From Betaproteobacteria bacterium (GTDB lineage Bacteria; Pseudomonadota; Gammaproteobacteria; Burkholderiales; Usitatibacteraceae), in assembly GCA_016708825.1 (NCBI GenBank), contig JADJEZ010000005.1:186001-250000 (forward strand): a stretch of DNA of 64,000 nt, written 5' to 3'. Shown one piece after another: positions 27,788 to 37,934 of this stretch. A program made the translations under genes and the position numbers. Every line of letters begins with the position of its first letter. Positions within the stretch are counted from its first letter, which is position 1. The notes under the pieces were generated by a model. It had not been told where the DNA came from, made no database searches, and was given only the letters and a program-made list of their open reading frames with translations.

Positions 27788-29032
27788 CTAGAAATTGCCC
27801 TTGAACCAGCTCTTCATCTTCTCGAACACTTCCTTGAACCCCGATCCCGCGATCTTCGCGTGCTGGTCGCGCCTGACCTGCTCCAGCCCCGCCATGAGCA
27901 GTCCCATGCCGGTGGCGTGCCGCGGGCTGCGCACCACCTCCGCGAGCGCCCCCGAGTACTGCGGAAGCCCCACGCGCACCGGCATGTGGAAGACTTCCTC
28001 GCCCAGCTCCACCATTCCCTTCATGAGCGACGTGCCGCCGGTGATCACGATTCCCGAGGAGAGCAGCTCCTCCAGGCCGCAGGAGCGCAGCTCCCGCTGC
28101 ACCAGCGAGTAGAGCTCCTCGACTCTCGGCTCGATCACCTCCGCGAGCGTCTGCCGGGAGATCTCGCGCGCGACCCTGTCGCCCACGCCCGGCACCTCGA
28201 TCATGTCGTTCACGCTCGCGAGCTGGCGAAGCGCCACGCCGTGGCGGATCTTCAGCTCCTCCGCGTCCTTGGTCGGCGTGCGCAGCGCCATCGCGATGTC
28301 GTTGGTGATCTGGTCCCCGGCGATGGGAATCACGCTCGTGTGCTTGATCGCGCCGTCGGTGAAGACGGCGAGATCGGTCGTGCCGCCGCCCACGTCGATC
28401 AGGCACACGCCCAGGTCGCGCTCGTCGTCCAGCAGCACCGCGTCGGCCGAGGCGAGCGGCTGGAGCATGAGGTCCCTCACCTCGAGCCCGCAGCGGCGCA
28501 CGCACTTCATGATGTTCTGCGCCGCGGACACCGCGCCCGTCACGATGTGCACCTTCACCTCGAGGCGCATGCCGCTCATGCCCATGGGCTGGCGCACCCC
28601 GCCCTGCCCGTCGATCACGAACTCCTGCTCCAGGATGTGCAGCACCTGCTGCTCCATCGGGATGTTCACGGCCCGCGCCGTCTCGATCACGCGGTCGATG
28701 TCGTACTGCGACACCTCCTTGTCCTTGATCGCGACCATGCCGTGGGAGTTGAAGCTCTTGATGTGGCTGCCGGCGATGCCCGTGAGCACGTCGCGGATCT
28801 TCACGTCGGCCATCAGTTCGGCTTCCTCGAGCGAGCGCTGGATCGCGGTAACCGTGGACTCGATGTTCACCACCGTGCCCTTCTTCAGGCCCCGCGAGGG
28901 GTGGCTGCCCATCCCGATCAGGTTCAACGTCGACTCGGGCGTGACCTCGGCCACGAGCGTCACGATCTTGGAGGTGCCGATGTCGAGGGCCACCAGCACC
29001 GTGCGGCTGTCCCGGTTGCGGTTCGCGATCAT
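27788..29032 (-). CDS. ftsA: Cell division protein FtsA
   Basis: Actin-like ATPase that anchors FtsZ to the membrane; 414 residues from MIANRNRDSR. Visible: phosphate-1 VALDIGTSKIV (about 13-23), the FtsA-specific SHUTS2 domain region VRDVLTGIAGSHIKSFNS, phosphate-2 CLIDVGGGTTDLAVF, adenosine motif IVITGGTSLMKG, and the C-terminal amphipathic helix FEKMKSWFKGNF. Lies 62 bp upstream of ftsZ and 25 bp after ftsQ. Confidence 0.96.
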   Translation of the reverse strand: MIANRNRDSRTVLVALDIGTSKIVTLVAEVTPESTLNLIGMGSHPSRGLKKGTVVNIESTVTAIQRSLEEAELMADVKIRDVLTGIAGSHIKSFNSHGMVAIKDKEVSQYDIDRVIETARAVNIPMEQQVLHILEQEFVIDGQGGVRQPMGMSGMRLEVKVHIVTGAVSAAQNIMKCVRRCGLEVRDLMLQPLASADAVLLDDERDLGVCLIDVGGGTTDLAVFTDGAIKHTSVIPIAGDQITNDIAMALRTPTKDAEELKIRHGVALRQLASVNDMIEVPGVGDRVAREISRQTLAEVIEPRVEELYSLVQRELRSCGLEELLSSGIVITGGTSLMKGMVELGEEVFHMPVRVGLPQYSGALAEVVRSPRHATGMGLLMAGLEQVRRDQHAKIAGSGFKEVFEKMKSWFKGNF

Positions 29033-29057
29033 GGGTTCGCCTTCAATTTCGCAGTCC

Positions 29058-29783
29058 TCATGCCTTTTTCCCCGGGGGCGCGGGCTTGCGCTCGGGGCCA
29101 GCGACCCCGCGCAGCGCGAATCCGTTCGGATAGCGCAGGTCCGCATGGGTCGCCGCCGCGGCCTCCACGGCGATGCGCGGCCATGCCGCGGCGAACCGTG
29201 CCAGTCGCGCTTCCGTCTCGTTGCGCCCGAGTTCGATCGCCAGTCCCGAGGCGAGGCGCGCCTGCCAGGCCCGGCGCTCGCTCAACCGCAGCTCCACGAT
29301 CGGGGCCGCGAGCGGTTGCGCCGCGCGGCTGATCGCCGCCCACGCCGCCGCCATTTCCGCGGCCGCGCCTTCGGGCCCGGAAAAGCGCGGCAGCGCGCCT
29401 TCGAATTCCGCGACGAAGACCTCGCCCCGCGTGCTCACCAGCCGTGTCTCGTCCCAGCGCGCGAGCGGGGAATGGGATTCGAGGGTCACCTTGAGCGTGG
29501 CGGGAAACACGTGCCGCACGGCGCAGTCCCGCACCCACGCCACGCGTCGCACGGCGTCGCGGAGGGCGGGCAGCGCCACTTCGCGCGCCTGCTTGCCGCG
29601 CAAGCCCGCGGCGAGGCGTTCGAGGTCCGCACCCGCCACGCGCGCGGTGTCGCCGACGAACTGCACGTCCGCGATCGGCCTGCGCGCGAGGGCGTCGTAG
29701 CCCAGCCACACGGCAGCCGCCAGGAGTGCGGCGATGGCGAGCGCGCCGGTGGCGCGAAGGGCGATGGCCGCGCCGGGCGTCAT
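29058..29783 (-). CDS. ftsQ: Cell division protein FtsQ
   Basis: 241 residues, bitopic: short cytoplasmic end, one membrane helix (about 8-30), then a POTRA domain beginning [23 protein letters not shown] and a beta domain with [16 protein letters not shown] and LPRFSGPEG. It links early and late division proteins (FtsB/FtsL). ATG at 29783 overlaps the ddl stop by 4 bp. Frame intact. Confidence 0.93.
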   Translation of the reverse strand: MTPGAAIALRATGALAIAALLAAAVWLGYDALARRPIADVQFVGDTARVAGADLERLAAGLRGKQAREVALPALRDAVRRVAWVRDCAVRHVFPATLKVTLESHSPLARWDETRLVSTRGEVFVAEFEGALPRFSGPEGAAAEMAAAWAAISRAAQPLAAPIVELRLSERRAWQARLASGLAIELGRNETEARLARFAAAWPRIAVEAAAATHADLRYPNGFALRGVAGPERKPAPPGKKA

Positions 29784-30708
29784 GGCCGTGACTCCAGCGC
29801 CGCGTCCTCGAGGATGCGCAGGCACAGGTCCGCGTAGGACATCCCGACCGCCCGGGCCGCGATCGGCACGAGGCTGTGGCCCGTCATCCCGGGCGAGGTG
29901 TTCATCTCCAGGAAGGAATAGCTGCCGTCGGCGCGCAGCATCACGTCCGCCCGGCCCCAGCCGCGGCAACCGAGCACGCGGAAGCTCTCCAGTGCCACGC
30001 GGCGGATCTCCTCCTCGAGGTCCGCGCGCACGCCCGCGGGACAGTGGTACTTCACCTCGTCCGTGAAGTACTTGTTCCGGTAGTCGTAGTTGCCCTGGGG
30101 CGCCTCGATGCGCACGAGCGGCAGCGCCTCCCCGCCCAGGACGCTCGCGGTGAGTTCCTGCCCCGCGATGAACTCCTCGGCGAGGACGAGCGGATCGAAT
30201 TTCGCAGCGAGCGCACAGGCCGGCGCCAGATCCACCGCCGTTCGCACCTTCGTGAGGCCCAGGGTCGATCCCTCGTGCGCGGGCTTCACGATGAGCGGCA
30301 GGCCCAGCGGGCCGCGAGGCGCGTCCAGTCGGTGGACCCGTCTATCAACGCGAAGCGCGGCGTGGGTATCCCCGCGGCGAGCCAGACGAGCTTGGTGCGC
30401 CACTTGTCCATCGCGAGCGCGGAGGCCATGACGCCGCTTCCCGTGTAGGGAATGCCCATCACCTCGAGCGCGCCCTGCACCGTCCCGTCCTCGCCGAAGC
30501 GCCCGTGCAGGGCGATGAACGCGCGGGCGAAGCCGTCGCGCCTGAGGTCGAAGAGCTCGCGCTCCTTCGGGTCGAAGGCGTGGGCATCGACGCCCTTTTC
30601 CCGGAGCGCGCCGAGCACGGCCTTGCCGGAGATGAGCGAGATCTCGCGCTCGGCCGACGGCCCGCCCATGAGGACGGCCACCTTGCCCGGGGCGCGCGCG
30701 CTAGCCAT
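29780..30708 (-). CDS. ddl: D-alanine--D-alanine ligase, frameshifted
   Basis: ATP-grasp enzyme making D-Ala-D-Ala for the peptidoglycan stem peptide. About 308 residues when joined. N-terminal frame: [48 protein letters not shown] one-base indel near 30310 breaks [21 protein letters not shown]. The C-terminal frame has [21 protein letters not shown] and [15 protein letters not shown] (Mg and substrate residues). ATG 30708 overlaps the murB stop. Confidence 0.92.
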
Positions 30709-31675
30709 GGGCGCCTCCCGCACGGCCGACGATGTGGACTTCGCGCACCAACTCGATTCCCTTCTTCTCCTTCACCGTCGCCTGGACGTGCTCGATGACC
30801 GCTTCGATGTCGGCCGCCGTGGCAGCACCCGTGTTCACGATGAAGTTGGCGTGCTTCTCGGAGACCTGTGCGCCGCCGACGGCGAAGCCCTTGAGCCCGC
30901 AGGACTCGATCACGCGCGCCGCGTGGTCGCCGTCGGGGTTGCGGAAGACGCTTCCGGCGTTGGGCGTTGCGAGCGGCTGGGTCGCGACGCGGCGCTGCAG
31001 CAGCGACTTCATCCGCGACATCGCCTTCTGCCCGTCGCCCGGCTCGAAGGCGAAGGTTCCGGCGACGAACCACTCCTCGCCGGAAAAGCGCCGCGCCACG
31101 TGCCGGTAGCCGATCTCGTAGTCCTCCCGCGTGCGCAGCCGCAGCGTTCCGGCGCGGTCGACGGTCGTCACGTCGACCACCACTTCCCAGGTCTCGCCGC
31201 CGTAGCAGCCTGCGTTCATCGCGAGCGCGCCGCCCACGGTGCCGGGGATGCCCGCGAGCCATTCCGCGCCTTCGCAGTCGTGGCGGGCGACGAAGCGCGC
31301 GAGGTGGGGCGCGGGCACGCCGCCGCCGGCGATGAACGCGTGGCGCGAGCCGATCACGCCCGCCGCGCGGATGCCGCCGAGCGCGTGGTGCGTGTAGACC
31401 ACGGTCCCGTGAAAGCCGCCGTCGCGCACCAAAAGATTGCTGCCCAGGCCGACGAAGAGGATCGGCTCGCCGGCGGGCCGGGTCGCGAGGAAGGACTGCA
31501 GGTCGGCCACGTCCGCGGGCTGGTAGAAGGCGCTCACGGGGCCGCCCGCGCGCCAGCTCACGTGCCGCTCCATGGGCTCCTCGACGCGCAGCGCCCCGCG
31601 CAAGGCGGCCGGCGGGCCGCGCAGTGCGCCCAGCCCCAGGGCGGCCAGGCCGACCGGGTCCACGGCGGGGTTCAT
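30701..31675 (-). CDS. murB: UDP-N-acetylenolpyruvoylglucosamine reductase
   Basis: FAD enzyme reducing the enolpyruvyl group to give UDP-MurNAc. About 324 residues. FAD-binding [38 protein letters not shown] (catalytic region), [19 protein letters not shown] with the catalytic serine and [11 protein letters not shown] at 31675 is used; a GTG at 31687 overlapping the murC stop (GTGA) would add four residues and is equally plausible because of translational coupling. Short type I form, frame intact. Confidence 0.93.
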   Translation of the reverse strand: MNPAVDPVGLAALGLGALRGPPAALRGALRVEEPMERHVSWRAGGPVSAFYQPADVADLQSFLATRPAGEPILFVGLGSNLLVRDGGFHGTVVYTHHALGGIRAAGVIGSRHAFIAGGGVPAPHLARFVARHDCEGAEWLAGIPGTVGGALAMNAGCYGGETWEVVVDVTTVDRAGTLRLRTREDYEIGYRHVARRFSGEEWFVAGTFAFEPGDGQKAMSRMKSLLQRRVATQPLATPNAGSVFRNPDGDHAARVIESCGLKGFAVGGAQVSEKHANFIVNTGAATAADIEAVIEHVQATVKEKKGIELVREVHIVGRAGGAHG

Positions 31676-31683
31676 GACGGGGA

Positions 31684-33082
31684 TCACGACCCGCCTCCCG
31701 GAGCGCGCGCGAGATCCGGCGCGAGCCCCGCCACCGAGCCCGCGCCCATGGTGAGGACGACGTCGCCGTCGCGCACGGCGGCGAGCACCGCTTCGCGCAT
31801 CTGCGCGACCTGCTCGACGAAGATCGGCTCGACCTTGCCGGCCACGCGCACGGCGCGCACCAGCGCGCGGCCGTCGGCGGCCACGATCGGCGACTCCCCC
31901 GCGGGATAGACGTCGGCGATCACCAGCGCGTCGGCCCGCGAGAGCACGCGCACGAAGTCCTCGAAGAGGTCGCGCGTGCGCGTGAAGCGATGCGGCTGGA
32001 AGGCGAGCAGCAGTCGCCGTCCCGGGAAGGCGCCGCGCGCGGCGGCGATGGTCGCTGCCATCTCCGCGGGGTGATGGCCGTAGTCGTCGACGAGCGTGAA
32101 GGCGCCGCCGGAGGCGAGCGCGACCTCGCCGAAGCGCTGGAAGCGCCGGTCGACGCCGGTGAACTCCGAGAGCGCCCGGGCGATCGCCTCCTCCGGCGCA
32201 CCCACCTCGCGCGCCACCGCGATCGCCGCGAGCGCGTTGAGGACGTTGTGCTCGCCGGGCAGGTTCAGCGTGATCTCGAGGGGCCGCGGCGCGCCGTTCG
32301 CCGCGCGGAAGCGCATGCGGCCGCCTTCCCAGCGCACATCCTCGGCGCGCAGGTCCGCGTCCGAGCGGATGCCGTAGGTGAGCATCGGGCGCGACACGCT
32401 CTTCATGATGGCGCGCGCGTGCTCGTCGTCCTTGCACACCACCGCGAGCCCGTAGAAGGGCAGGTGGCCGAGGAACTCGACGAAGGCGCCCTTCAGGCGC
32501 TCGAAGTCGTGGCCGTAGGTTTCCATGTGGTCGGCGTCGATGTTGGTGACCACCGAGATCACGGGCTGTAAGCAGCAGAAAGGAGGCGTCGGACTCGTCC
32601 GCCTCGGCCACGAGGAACTCCCCCTTGCCCAGCCGCGCGTTGGTGCCGATGGAATTCAGGCGCCCGCCGATCACGCAGGTGGGATCGAGCCCGGCCTCGT
32701 TCAGCACGGCGGCCACGAGGGAGGTCGTGGTGGTCTTGCCGTGCGTGCCGGCCACGGCGATGCCCTGCTTGAAGCGCATCAGCTCGGCCAGCATCATCGC
32801 GCGCGGCACCACGGGCACGTGCGCCTCGCGCGCGGCGACCACCTCCGGGTTGTCCGGCAGGACCGCCGAGGAGGTCACGACGGCGTCCGCGCCCGCGACG
32901 TGGCGCGCTTCGTGGCCCACGGCCACCGCGATGCCGAGTCCGCGCAGGCGCCGCACCGCCGCACCCTCCGCGATGTCGGAGCCGCTCACTTCGTAGCCCT
33001 GGTTCGCGAGCACCTCGGCGATGCCGGACATGCCCGAGCCCCCGATGCCGACGAAGTGGATGCGCTTTACCTTGTGGCGCAT
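31684..33082 (-). CDS. murC: UDP-N-acetylmuramate--L-alanine ligase, frameshifted
   Basis: Mur ligase adding L-Ala to UDP-MurNAc; about 465 residues. N-terminal frame: [27 protein letters not shown] Rossmann start and P-loop [14 protein letters not shown] (about 108-121). One extra T near 32565, within CTGCTGCTTACAG, breaks the frame after ESDASFLLL. The C-terminal frame continues [19 protein letters not shown] and [11 protein letters not shown]. Lies 31 bp after murG. Confidence 0.93.
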
Positions 33083-33113
33083 GGACCCGTCCCCGATTCC
33101 CGGCGCGCGGGCC

Positions 33114-34226
33114 TCATGCCGCCCCCGCCATCTGTTCGCACAGGTCCGCGCAATGCCGGGTGGCCAGGGGCCTGCCCAGCGCACGCGCGGCCGTCGCCAT
33201 CGCGCACAGCTTCTCGCGCGTGAGCCCCGCGAGGAGTTCCGCAAGGCTCGCCGGCGTCGTCTCCAGTTGCGCGAGCCGGATCGCCGCGTCCCGCGACTCG
33301 AGAAATCTCGCGTTCCCCGCCTGCTCCTCGGCCACGAACCACGGCAGCGGGAAGAGGATCGCCGCCACGCCCGCCACGCCGATCTCGGCCACGGTGATGG
33401 CCCCGGAGCGCGCAATCAGGACATCGCACCACGCATAGCGCGCCGCCATGTCGTCGACGAAGGCGACCACCTCGGCCTGCACGCCGGCTTCGCGGTAGCG
33501 CCCGGCAAGCGCGTCGAAATTGCGTTCGCCCGCCTGGTGGACCACCTCGGGACGTGTCTCTTCCGGCATCGCGGCGAGGGCTGCGACGACCAGTTCGTTC
33601 AGGGTCTGCGCGCCCAGGCTTCCGCCGACCACGAGCAGGCGCAGCGGCCCGTTTCGCCCGGCGTAGCGCGCCTGCGGTGGCGGCACGGCGGCGATCTCCT
33701 CGCGCACGGGCGTGCCCAGCCACTCGACCTTCGCCGGCCGCGGGATTCGATCGCCGATCCGGTGCCCGGTGCGCGCCTCGAAGGAGCCTTCCATGCCGAC
33801 CACCACGCGGTCGGCCACGAGCGCGAGCGCGCGGTTGGCGAGCCCCGCCGTCGCTCCCGGCTCGTGCACCACCAGCGGCCTGCCCCAGAGGGCGGCCATC
33901 ATCCCGCCGGGGAAGGCAACGTAGCCGCCCATGGACAGCACGACGTCGGGGCGCACGCGGAAGAGGATCGCCGTCGCCTGCCAGAAGGCGACGAGCAGCC
34001 GCGCCGGGAGCAGGAGCCACGCCAGCGCACCCTTGCCGCGCACGCCCGCCATGTTCACCTTCTCCATCGGGAAGCCGGCCTGCGCGACGAGCTTCGCTTC
34101 CATCCCCGCCGGCGTGCCCATCCACGCGACCTTCCAGCCGCGCGCGACGAGTTCCCGGGCGATCGCGATGCCGGGGAACACATGGCCCCCGGTCCCGGCC
34201 GCCATGACGAGGATGGTGCGGCTCAC
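33114..34226 (-). CDS. murG: UDP-GlcNAc:undecaprenyl-PP-MurNAc-pentapeptide transferase
   Basis: Membrane-associated GT-B glycosyltransferase that makes lipid II. 370 residues. Glycine loops [16 protein letters not shown] (about 8-23) and [15 protein letters not shown], plus the UDP-GlcNAc site [24 protein letters not shown]. The GTG at 34226 overlaps TGA of a second, displaced ftsW-like end (see the repeat at 34234-34348), the original coupling of ftsW and murG. Frame intact. Confidence 0.95.
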   Translation of the reverse strand: MSRTILVMAAGTGGHVFPGIAIARELVARGWKVAWMGTPAGMEAKLVAQAGFPMEKVNMAGVRGKGALAWLLLPARLLVAFWQATAILFRVRPDVVLSMGGYVAFPGGMMAALWGRPLVVHEPGATAGLANRALALVADRVVVGMEGSFEARTGHRIGDRIPRPAKVEWLGTPVREEIAAVPPPQARYAGRNGPLRLLVVGGSLGAQTLNELVVAALAAMPEETRPEVVHQAGERNFDALAGRYREAGVQAEVVAFVDDMAARYAWCDVLIARSGAITVAEIGVAGVAAILFPLPWFVAEEQAGNARFLESRDAAIRLAQLETTPASLAELLAGLTREKLCAMATAARALGRPLATRHCADLCEQMAGAA

Positions 34227-34233
34227 AGCGAGC

Positions 34234-34348
34234 CTCCGCGCATCAGGTATCGATTTTGGTTCCGGCGCTCGCGCTTACTTGCGAGGAGTTAGCCTGCACC
34301 GAAATCGGTCCCGGACGCCCGCGACTCCGCGCATCAGGTATCGATTTT
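34234..34348. repeat. 24-bp direct repeats 91 bp apart at the ftsW 3' end
   Basis: The 24-bp string CTCCGCGCATCAGGTATCGATTTT occurs at 34234-34257 and again at 34325-34348. On the minus strand each copy encodes the ftsW ending NRYLMRG. The copy nearest murG continues GSL then TGA overlapping the murG GTG, which is the normal ftsW end; the other copy, reached first, continues into about 67 bp of extra sequence and stops at 34275. So 91 bp have been inserted between ftsW and murG, duplicating the end of the gene. Confidence 0.85.
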
Positions 34349-35465
34349 CAAAATCGATCCGCAGGAGGATCGCCACGGCCACGCAGTTCATCACGATGCC
34401 GGTGCCGCCGAAGGACAGGAACGGGAGCGTGAGTCCCTTGGTCGGCAGCAGCCCCATGTTCACGCCCATGTTGATGAAGGCCTGGGCCGCGAGCCACACG
34501 CCGATGCCCTGCGCGACGAGCGCGGCGTAGTAGCGCTCGAGGCTCGCCGCCTGGCGACCCACGGCGAAGGCTCTCAGCACGAGGAAGAGAAAGAGCGTGA
34601 TCACCGCGGCCACGCCGACGAATCCCAGCTCCTCGGCGATCACCGCGAGCAGGAAGTCGGTGTGCGCTTCGGGCAGGTAGAAGAGCTTCTCGACGGAAGC
34701 GCCCAGGCCGACGCCCAGCCACTCGCCGCGCCCGAAGGCGATGAGCGAGTGGGAGAGCTGGTAGCCCTTGCCGTAGGCGTCCGCCCACGGGTCCATGAAG
34801 CCGAGGATGCGCTGCAGCCGGTAGGGCGAGGAGACGATGAGGAGCACGAACGCGGCCGCGAGCCCCACGGCGAGCACCACGAAAATCCGCCAGTTGAGCC
34901 CGCCGAGAAAGAGGATCGCCATCGCGATCGTGGTCACCACGACCAGCGCCCCGAAGTCCGGCTCGCGCAGCAGGAGCCCCGCCACGAGGAACATGACGGA
35001 GAACATGGGGAGGAACCCCTTCTTCAGGTCGTCCATGAACGCGGCCTTGCGCACCGTGTAGTCGGCGGCGTAGAGGACGACCAGGAGCTTCATGATCTCC
35101 GAGGGCTGGAAGGTCGCGGGCCCGACCGAGATCCAGCGGCGCGCGCCGTTCACCTCGCGGCCGATGCCGGGAATCAGGAGGGCCACGAGGAGCCCCACGC
35201 CCGCCATGAAGAGCCAGGGTGCGGCCACCTGCCAGTAGCGCAGGGGCACCTTGAACGCCATGGCACCCGCGACGAGACCGACCGCGAGATAGATCCCGTG
35301 CCGCGCGAGGAAATAGTGCGACCGGAAACCGGTGAAGCGCTCGGCTTCGGCCATCGCGATCGAGGCCGAATACACCATGACCAGCCCGATGCAGGCGAGC
35401 AGCACCGCGCTCCAGACGAGGCCCTGGTCGATGGCGGTGGCGCGGCGGGCGGGGTTGTAGAGCAT
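34275..35465 (-). CDS. ftsW: Lipid II polymerase FtsW, with altered C-terminus
   Basis: SEDS-family glycosyltransferase that polymerises septal peptidoglycan with FtsI; 396 residues, about ten membrane helices. Signature: [49 protein letters not shown] with the conserved glutamate, and the C-terminal [23 protein letters not shown]. After ENRYLMRG the last 15 residues ([16 protein letters not shown]) come from inserted sequence, replacing the short GSL end. ATG at 35465 overlaps the murD stop (TGATG). Confidence 0.94.
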   Translation of the reverse strand: MLYNPARRATAIDQGLVWSAVLLACIGLVMVYSASIAMAEAERFTGFRSHYFLARHGIYLAVGLVAGAMAFKVPLRYWQVAAPWLFMAGVGLLVALLIPGIGREVNGARRWISVGPATFQPSEIMKLLVVLYAADYTVRKAAFMDDLKKGFLPMFSVMFLVAGLLLREPDFGALVVVTTIAMAILFLGGLNWRIFVVLAVGLAAAFVLLIVSSPYRLQRILGFMDPWADAYGKGYQLSHSLIAFGRGEWLGVGLGASVEKLFYLPEAHTDFLLAVIAEELGFVGVAAVITLFLFLVLRAFAVGRQAASLERYYAALVAQGIGVWLAAQAFINMGVNMGLLPTKGLTLPFLSFGGTGIVMNCVAVAILLRIDFENRYLMRGVAGVRDRFRCRLTPRK

Positions 35466-36835
35466 CAGGTCTCCACCCGATGCGCGAGGGCGCGCGCGGC
35501 GGCGGCGAACACGTCGCCGCGTTCGCCGTAGTTCGCGAACATGTCGAAGCTCGCGCAAGCCGGCGAGAGCAGCACCGCGTCGCCCGGGCGGGCGAGCCGG
35601 AAGGCCGCCTCCACCGCGTCGTCCATGGTTGCGGCGCGGACGCAGGCCACGCCCGTCCCCGCGAGCGCAGCCTCCACCGCCGGCGCGTCGCGGCCGATCA
35701 GCACGACCGCCCGCGCCTTGCTGCGCACCGCTTCCGCGAGCGGCGCGAAATCCTGGCCCTTGCCGTCGCCTCCGGCGACGAGCACGACCGTCTCGCGCAT
35801 CCCCGCGAGGGCGGCGACCGTCGCACCGACGTTGGTCCCCTTGGAGTCGTCGTAGAACGTGATGCCCCGAGCGCCCGCCACGCGCTCGACCCGGTGCGGA
35901 AGACCCTTGAATTCGCGAATGGCGCGCGCAAGCCCCTCGCCCGCGAGCCCCGCCCGGCTGCACAGGGCGTGCGCGGCGAGCGCGTTGGCGGCGTTGTGCA
36001 AGCCGGCGACGGGCAGGTCCGCGAGCGCGACGATGGTCTCGCGGCCGGCCATGAGGCGATCGCCGGCCAGGCCCCAGTCGCCCTCGGTGGGCGGCTCGCC
36101 CAGGCCGAAGGTGGCGACCTCGCCCTCGCCCATGGCGAGGCTTCACGGATCGTCGCGGTTCAGGATGCGCGTCCCGCAGCGCCGGAAGATGCGCGCCTTC
36201 GCCGCCGCGTAGTCCTCGATCGAGTCGTAGCGGTCCATGTGGTCCTGCGAGAGGTTCAGCATCGCCCCGCAGGCGAGGGCGAGGCTCGAGGTCGTCTCCA
36301 GCTGGTAGCTCGACAGCTCCACCACGTAGACCTCCGGATGCCCCGCGGCCGCGGCCTCGCCGAGCGCGTCCAGCACCGGCAGGCCGATGTTGCCCGCGAC
36401 CACCGTGCGCCGGCCCGCGGCGCGCGCCATCGCGCCCGCGAGCGCCGTCACGGTGCTCTTGCCGTTCGTGCCCGTGATGCCGATCACGAGGCTCCCGGGC
36501 GCCGAGCGCGCCACTTCGCGCCCGAAGATCTCGACGTCGCCGACGACCTCGATGCCGCGTGCGAGGGCTTCCCGGAGGAGCGGCTCGCGAAGCGCAATGC
36601 CCGGACTCGCAGCGATCGCGTCCACGCCTGCCAGGATCTCGGTCCGGAAGTCGCCGAGATCGACGGCGATGCCGGGGAGCGCGGCGCGGACCGCTCCCAG
36701 GGCCGGAGGCGCCTGGCGTGTGTCGGCCGCGCGCAGTCGCGCGCCACGCCCAGCGAGCCAACGAACGCACGAAAGCCCCGTGTCACCGAGCCCCAGAACG
36801 AGAACGGTCTTGCCTGCCCAGTCGTCATGTCCCAT
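35465..36835 (-). CDS. murD: UDP-N-acetylmuramoylalanine--D-glutamate ligase with an in-frame TGA
   Basis: Mur ligase adding D-Glu; about 456 codons. N-terminal half: [20 protein letters not shown]-loop [15 protein letters not shown] (about 117-131), [13 protein letters not shown] and [12 protein letters not shown]. At 36143-36145 a TGA interrupts [22 protein letters not shown] in the same reading frame; CGA (Arg) would restore it. C-terminal half: [28 protein letters not shown] and [20 protein letters not shown]. Only one base separates this from an intact essential gene. Confidence 0.92.
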
Positions 36836-36848
36836 CTCCTTTCCGTGC

Positions 36849-37934
36849 CTAGCGCAACTTGAGGGTCGAGAGCCCGAAGAGCACGAGCATCATCGTGATG
36901 ATCCAGAAGCGAACCACCACCTGGTTCTCCTTCCAGCCCTTGAGTTCGTAGTGGTGGTGCAGGGGCGCCATGCGGAAGACGCGCCGCCCCGTCAGCTTGA
37001 AGGAAGCCACCTGGATCATCACGGAGAGCGTCTCCACCACGAACACGCCGCCCATGATGAAGAGCACGATCTCCTGCCGGACCACAATCGCGACGATCCC
37101 GAGCGCCGCGCCCAGGGCGAGCGCGCCCACGTCGCCCATGAAGACCTCGGCGGGGTAGGCGTTGAACCACAGGAAGGCGAGCCCCGCGCCCGCGATGGCC
37201 GCGCAGAAGACCGCGAGCTCGCCGGCGCCGGGGATGTACGGAAAGCCCAGGTACTTCGAGAACACCGCGTGCCCCGTCACGTAGGCGAACACGGCGAGCG
37301 CGGCTGCGATCCTCACCGTGGGCATGATCGCCAGGCCGTCCAGCCCGTCGGTGAGGTTCACCGCGTTCGAGGTGCCCACCACCACGAAGAAGCCCAGGAT
37401 CACGAAGCCGATCGCGCCCAGCGGGATGGCCACGGCCTTGAAGAACGGCACGATGAGTTCCGTCTGCTGCGGCAGTTTCGCGCTCCACGCGAGGACCGCC
37501 ACGGCGGTGAAGGCGATGAGCGACTGCCAGAAGAGCTTGGCGCGCGCCGAAAGCCCCTTGGGGTTGCGGTGCACGACCTTGCGCCAGTCGTCGACCCAGC
37601 CCACCGCGCCGAAGCCGAGCGTGGTGGCGAGGCAGATCCACACGTAGCGGTTCTGGAGATCCGCCCACAGGAGCGTGGTCACCGCGACCGAGACGAGGAT
37701 GAGGGCCCCGCCCATCGTCGGCGTGCCGATCTTCACCAGGTGCGTCTGCGGGCCGTCGTCGCGCACCGCCTGCCCGATCTTGTAGGCGGTGAGGCGCCGG
37801 ATCATGGCGGGGCCCACGAGGAACGAGATCGCGAGCGCGGTGAGCGCGGCGAGCACCACGCGCAGCGTGATGTAGGTGAACACGTTGAAGGCGCGGATCT
37901 CGCCGGAGAGCCACTGGGCCAGGTCAAGCAGCAT
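36849..37934 (-). CDS. mraY: Phospho-N-acetylmuramoyl-pentapeptide transferase
   Basis: Polytopic membrane enzyme that makes lipid I; 361 residues, about ten helices. Family motifs: [11 protein letters not shown] (about 69-79), [14 protein letters not shown] (catalytic Asp pair, about 189-202), [34 protein letters not shown] and the His-rich [15 protein letters not shown]. Overlaps murF by 11 bp. Frame intact. Confidence 0.96.
   Translation of the reverse strand: MLLDLAQWLSGEIRAFNVFTYITLRVVLAALTALAISFLVGPAMIRRLTAYKIGQAVRDDGPQTHLVKIGTPTMGGALILVSVAVTTLLWADLQNRYVWICLATTLGFGAVGWVDDWRKVVHRNPKGLSARAKLFWQSLIAFTAVAVLAWSAKLPQQTELIVPFFKAVAIPLGAIGFVILGFFVVVGTSNAVNLTDGLDGLAIMPTVRIAAALAVFAYVTGHAVFSKYLGFPYIPGAGELAVFCAAIAGAGLAFLWFNAYPAEVFMGDVGALALGAALGIVAIVVRQEIVLFIMGGVFVVETLSVMIQVASFKLTGRRVFRMAPLHHHYELKGWKENQVVVRFWIITMMLVLFGLSTLKLR

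Noticed and set aside
25947..27791. 614-residue reading of the P460 frame
   Set aside because: After the CFECH haem motif and about 15 residues the frame crosses the ftsZ terminator and runs antisense to ftsZ. A C-terminal indel explains it better than a fusion.
27860..29332. 490-residue plus-strand frame opposite ftsA
   Set aside because: Antisense shadow of ftsA; composition is His/Arg/Asp-rich and has no start signals or domains.
36143..36145. TGA in murD as selenocysteine
   Set aside because: No selenoprotein context: the position is normally Arg or a non-conserved residue, no SECIS-like hairpin is seen just downstream, and MurD has no redox site there.
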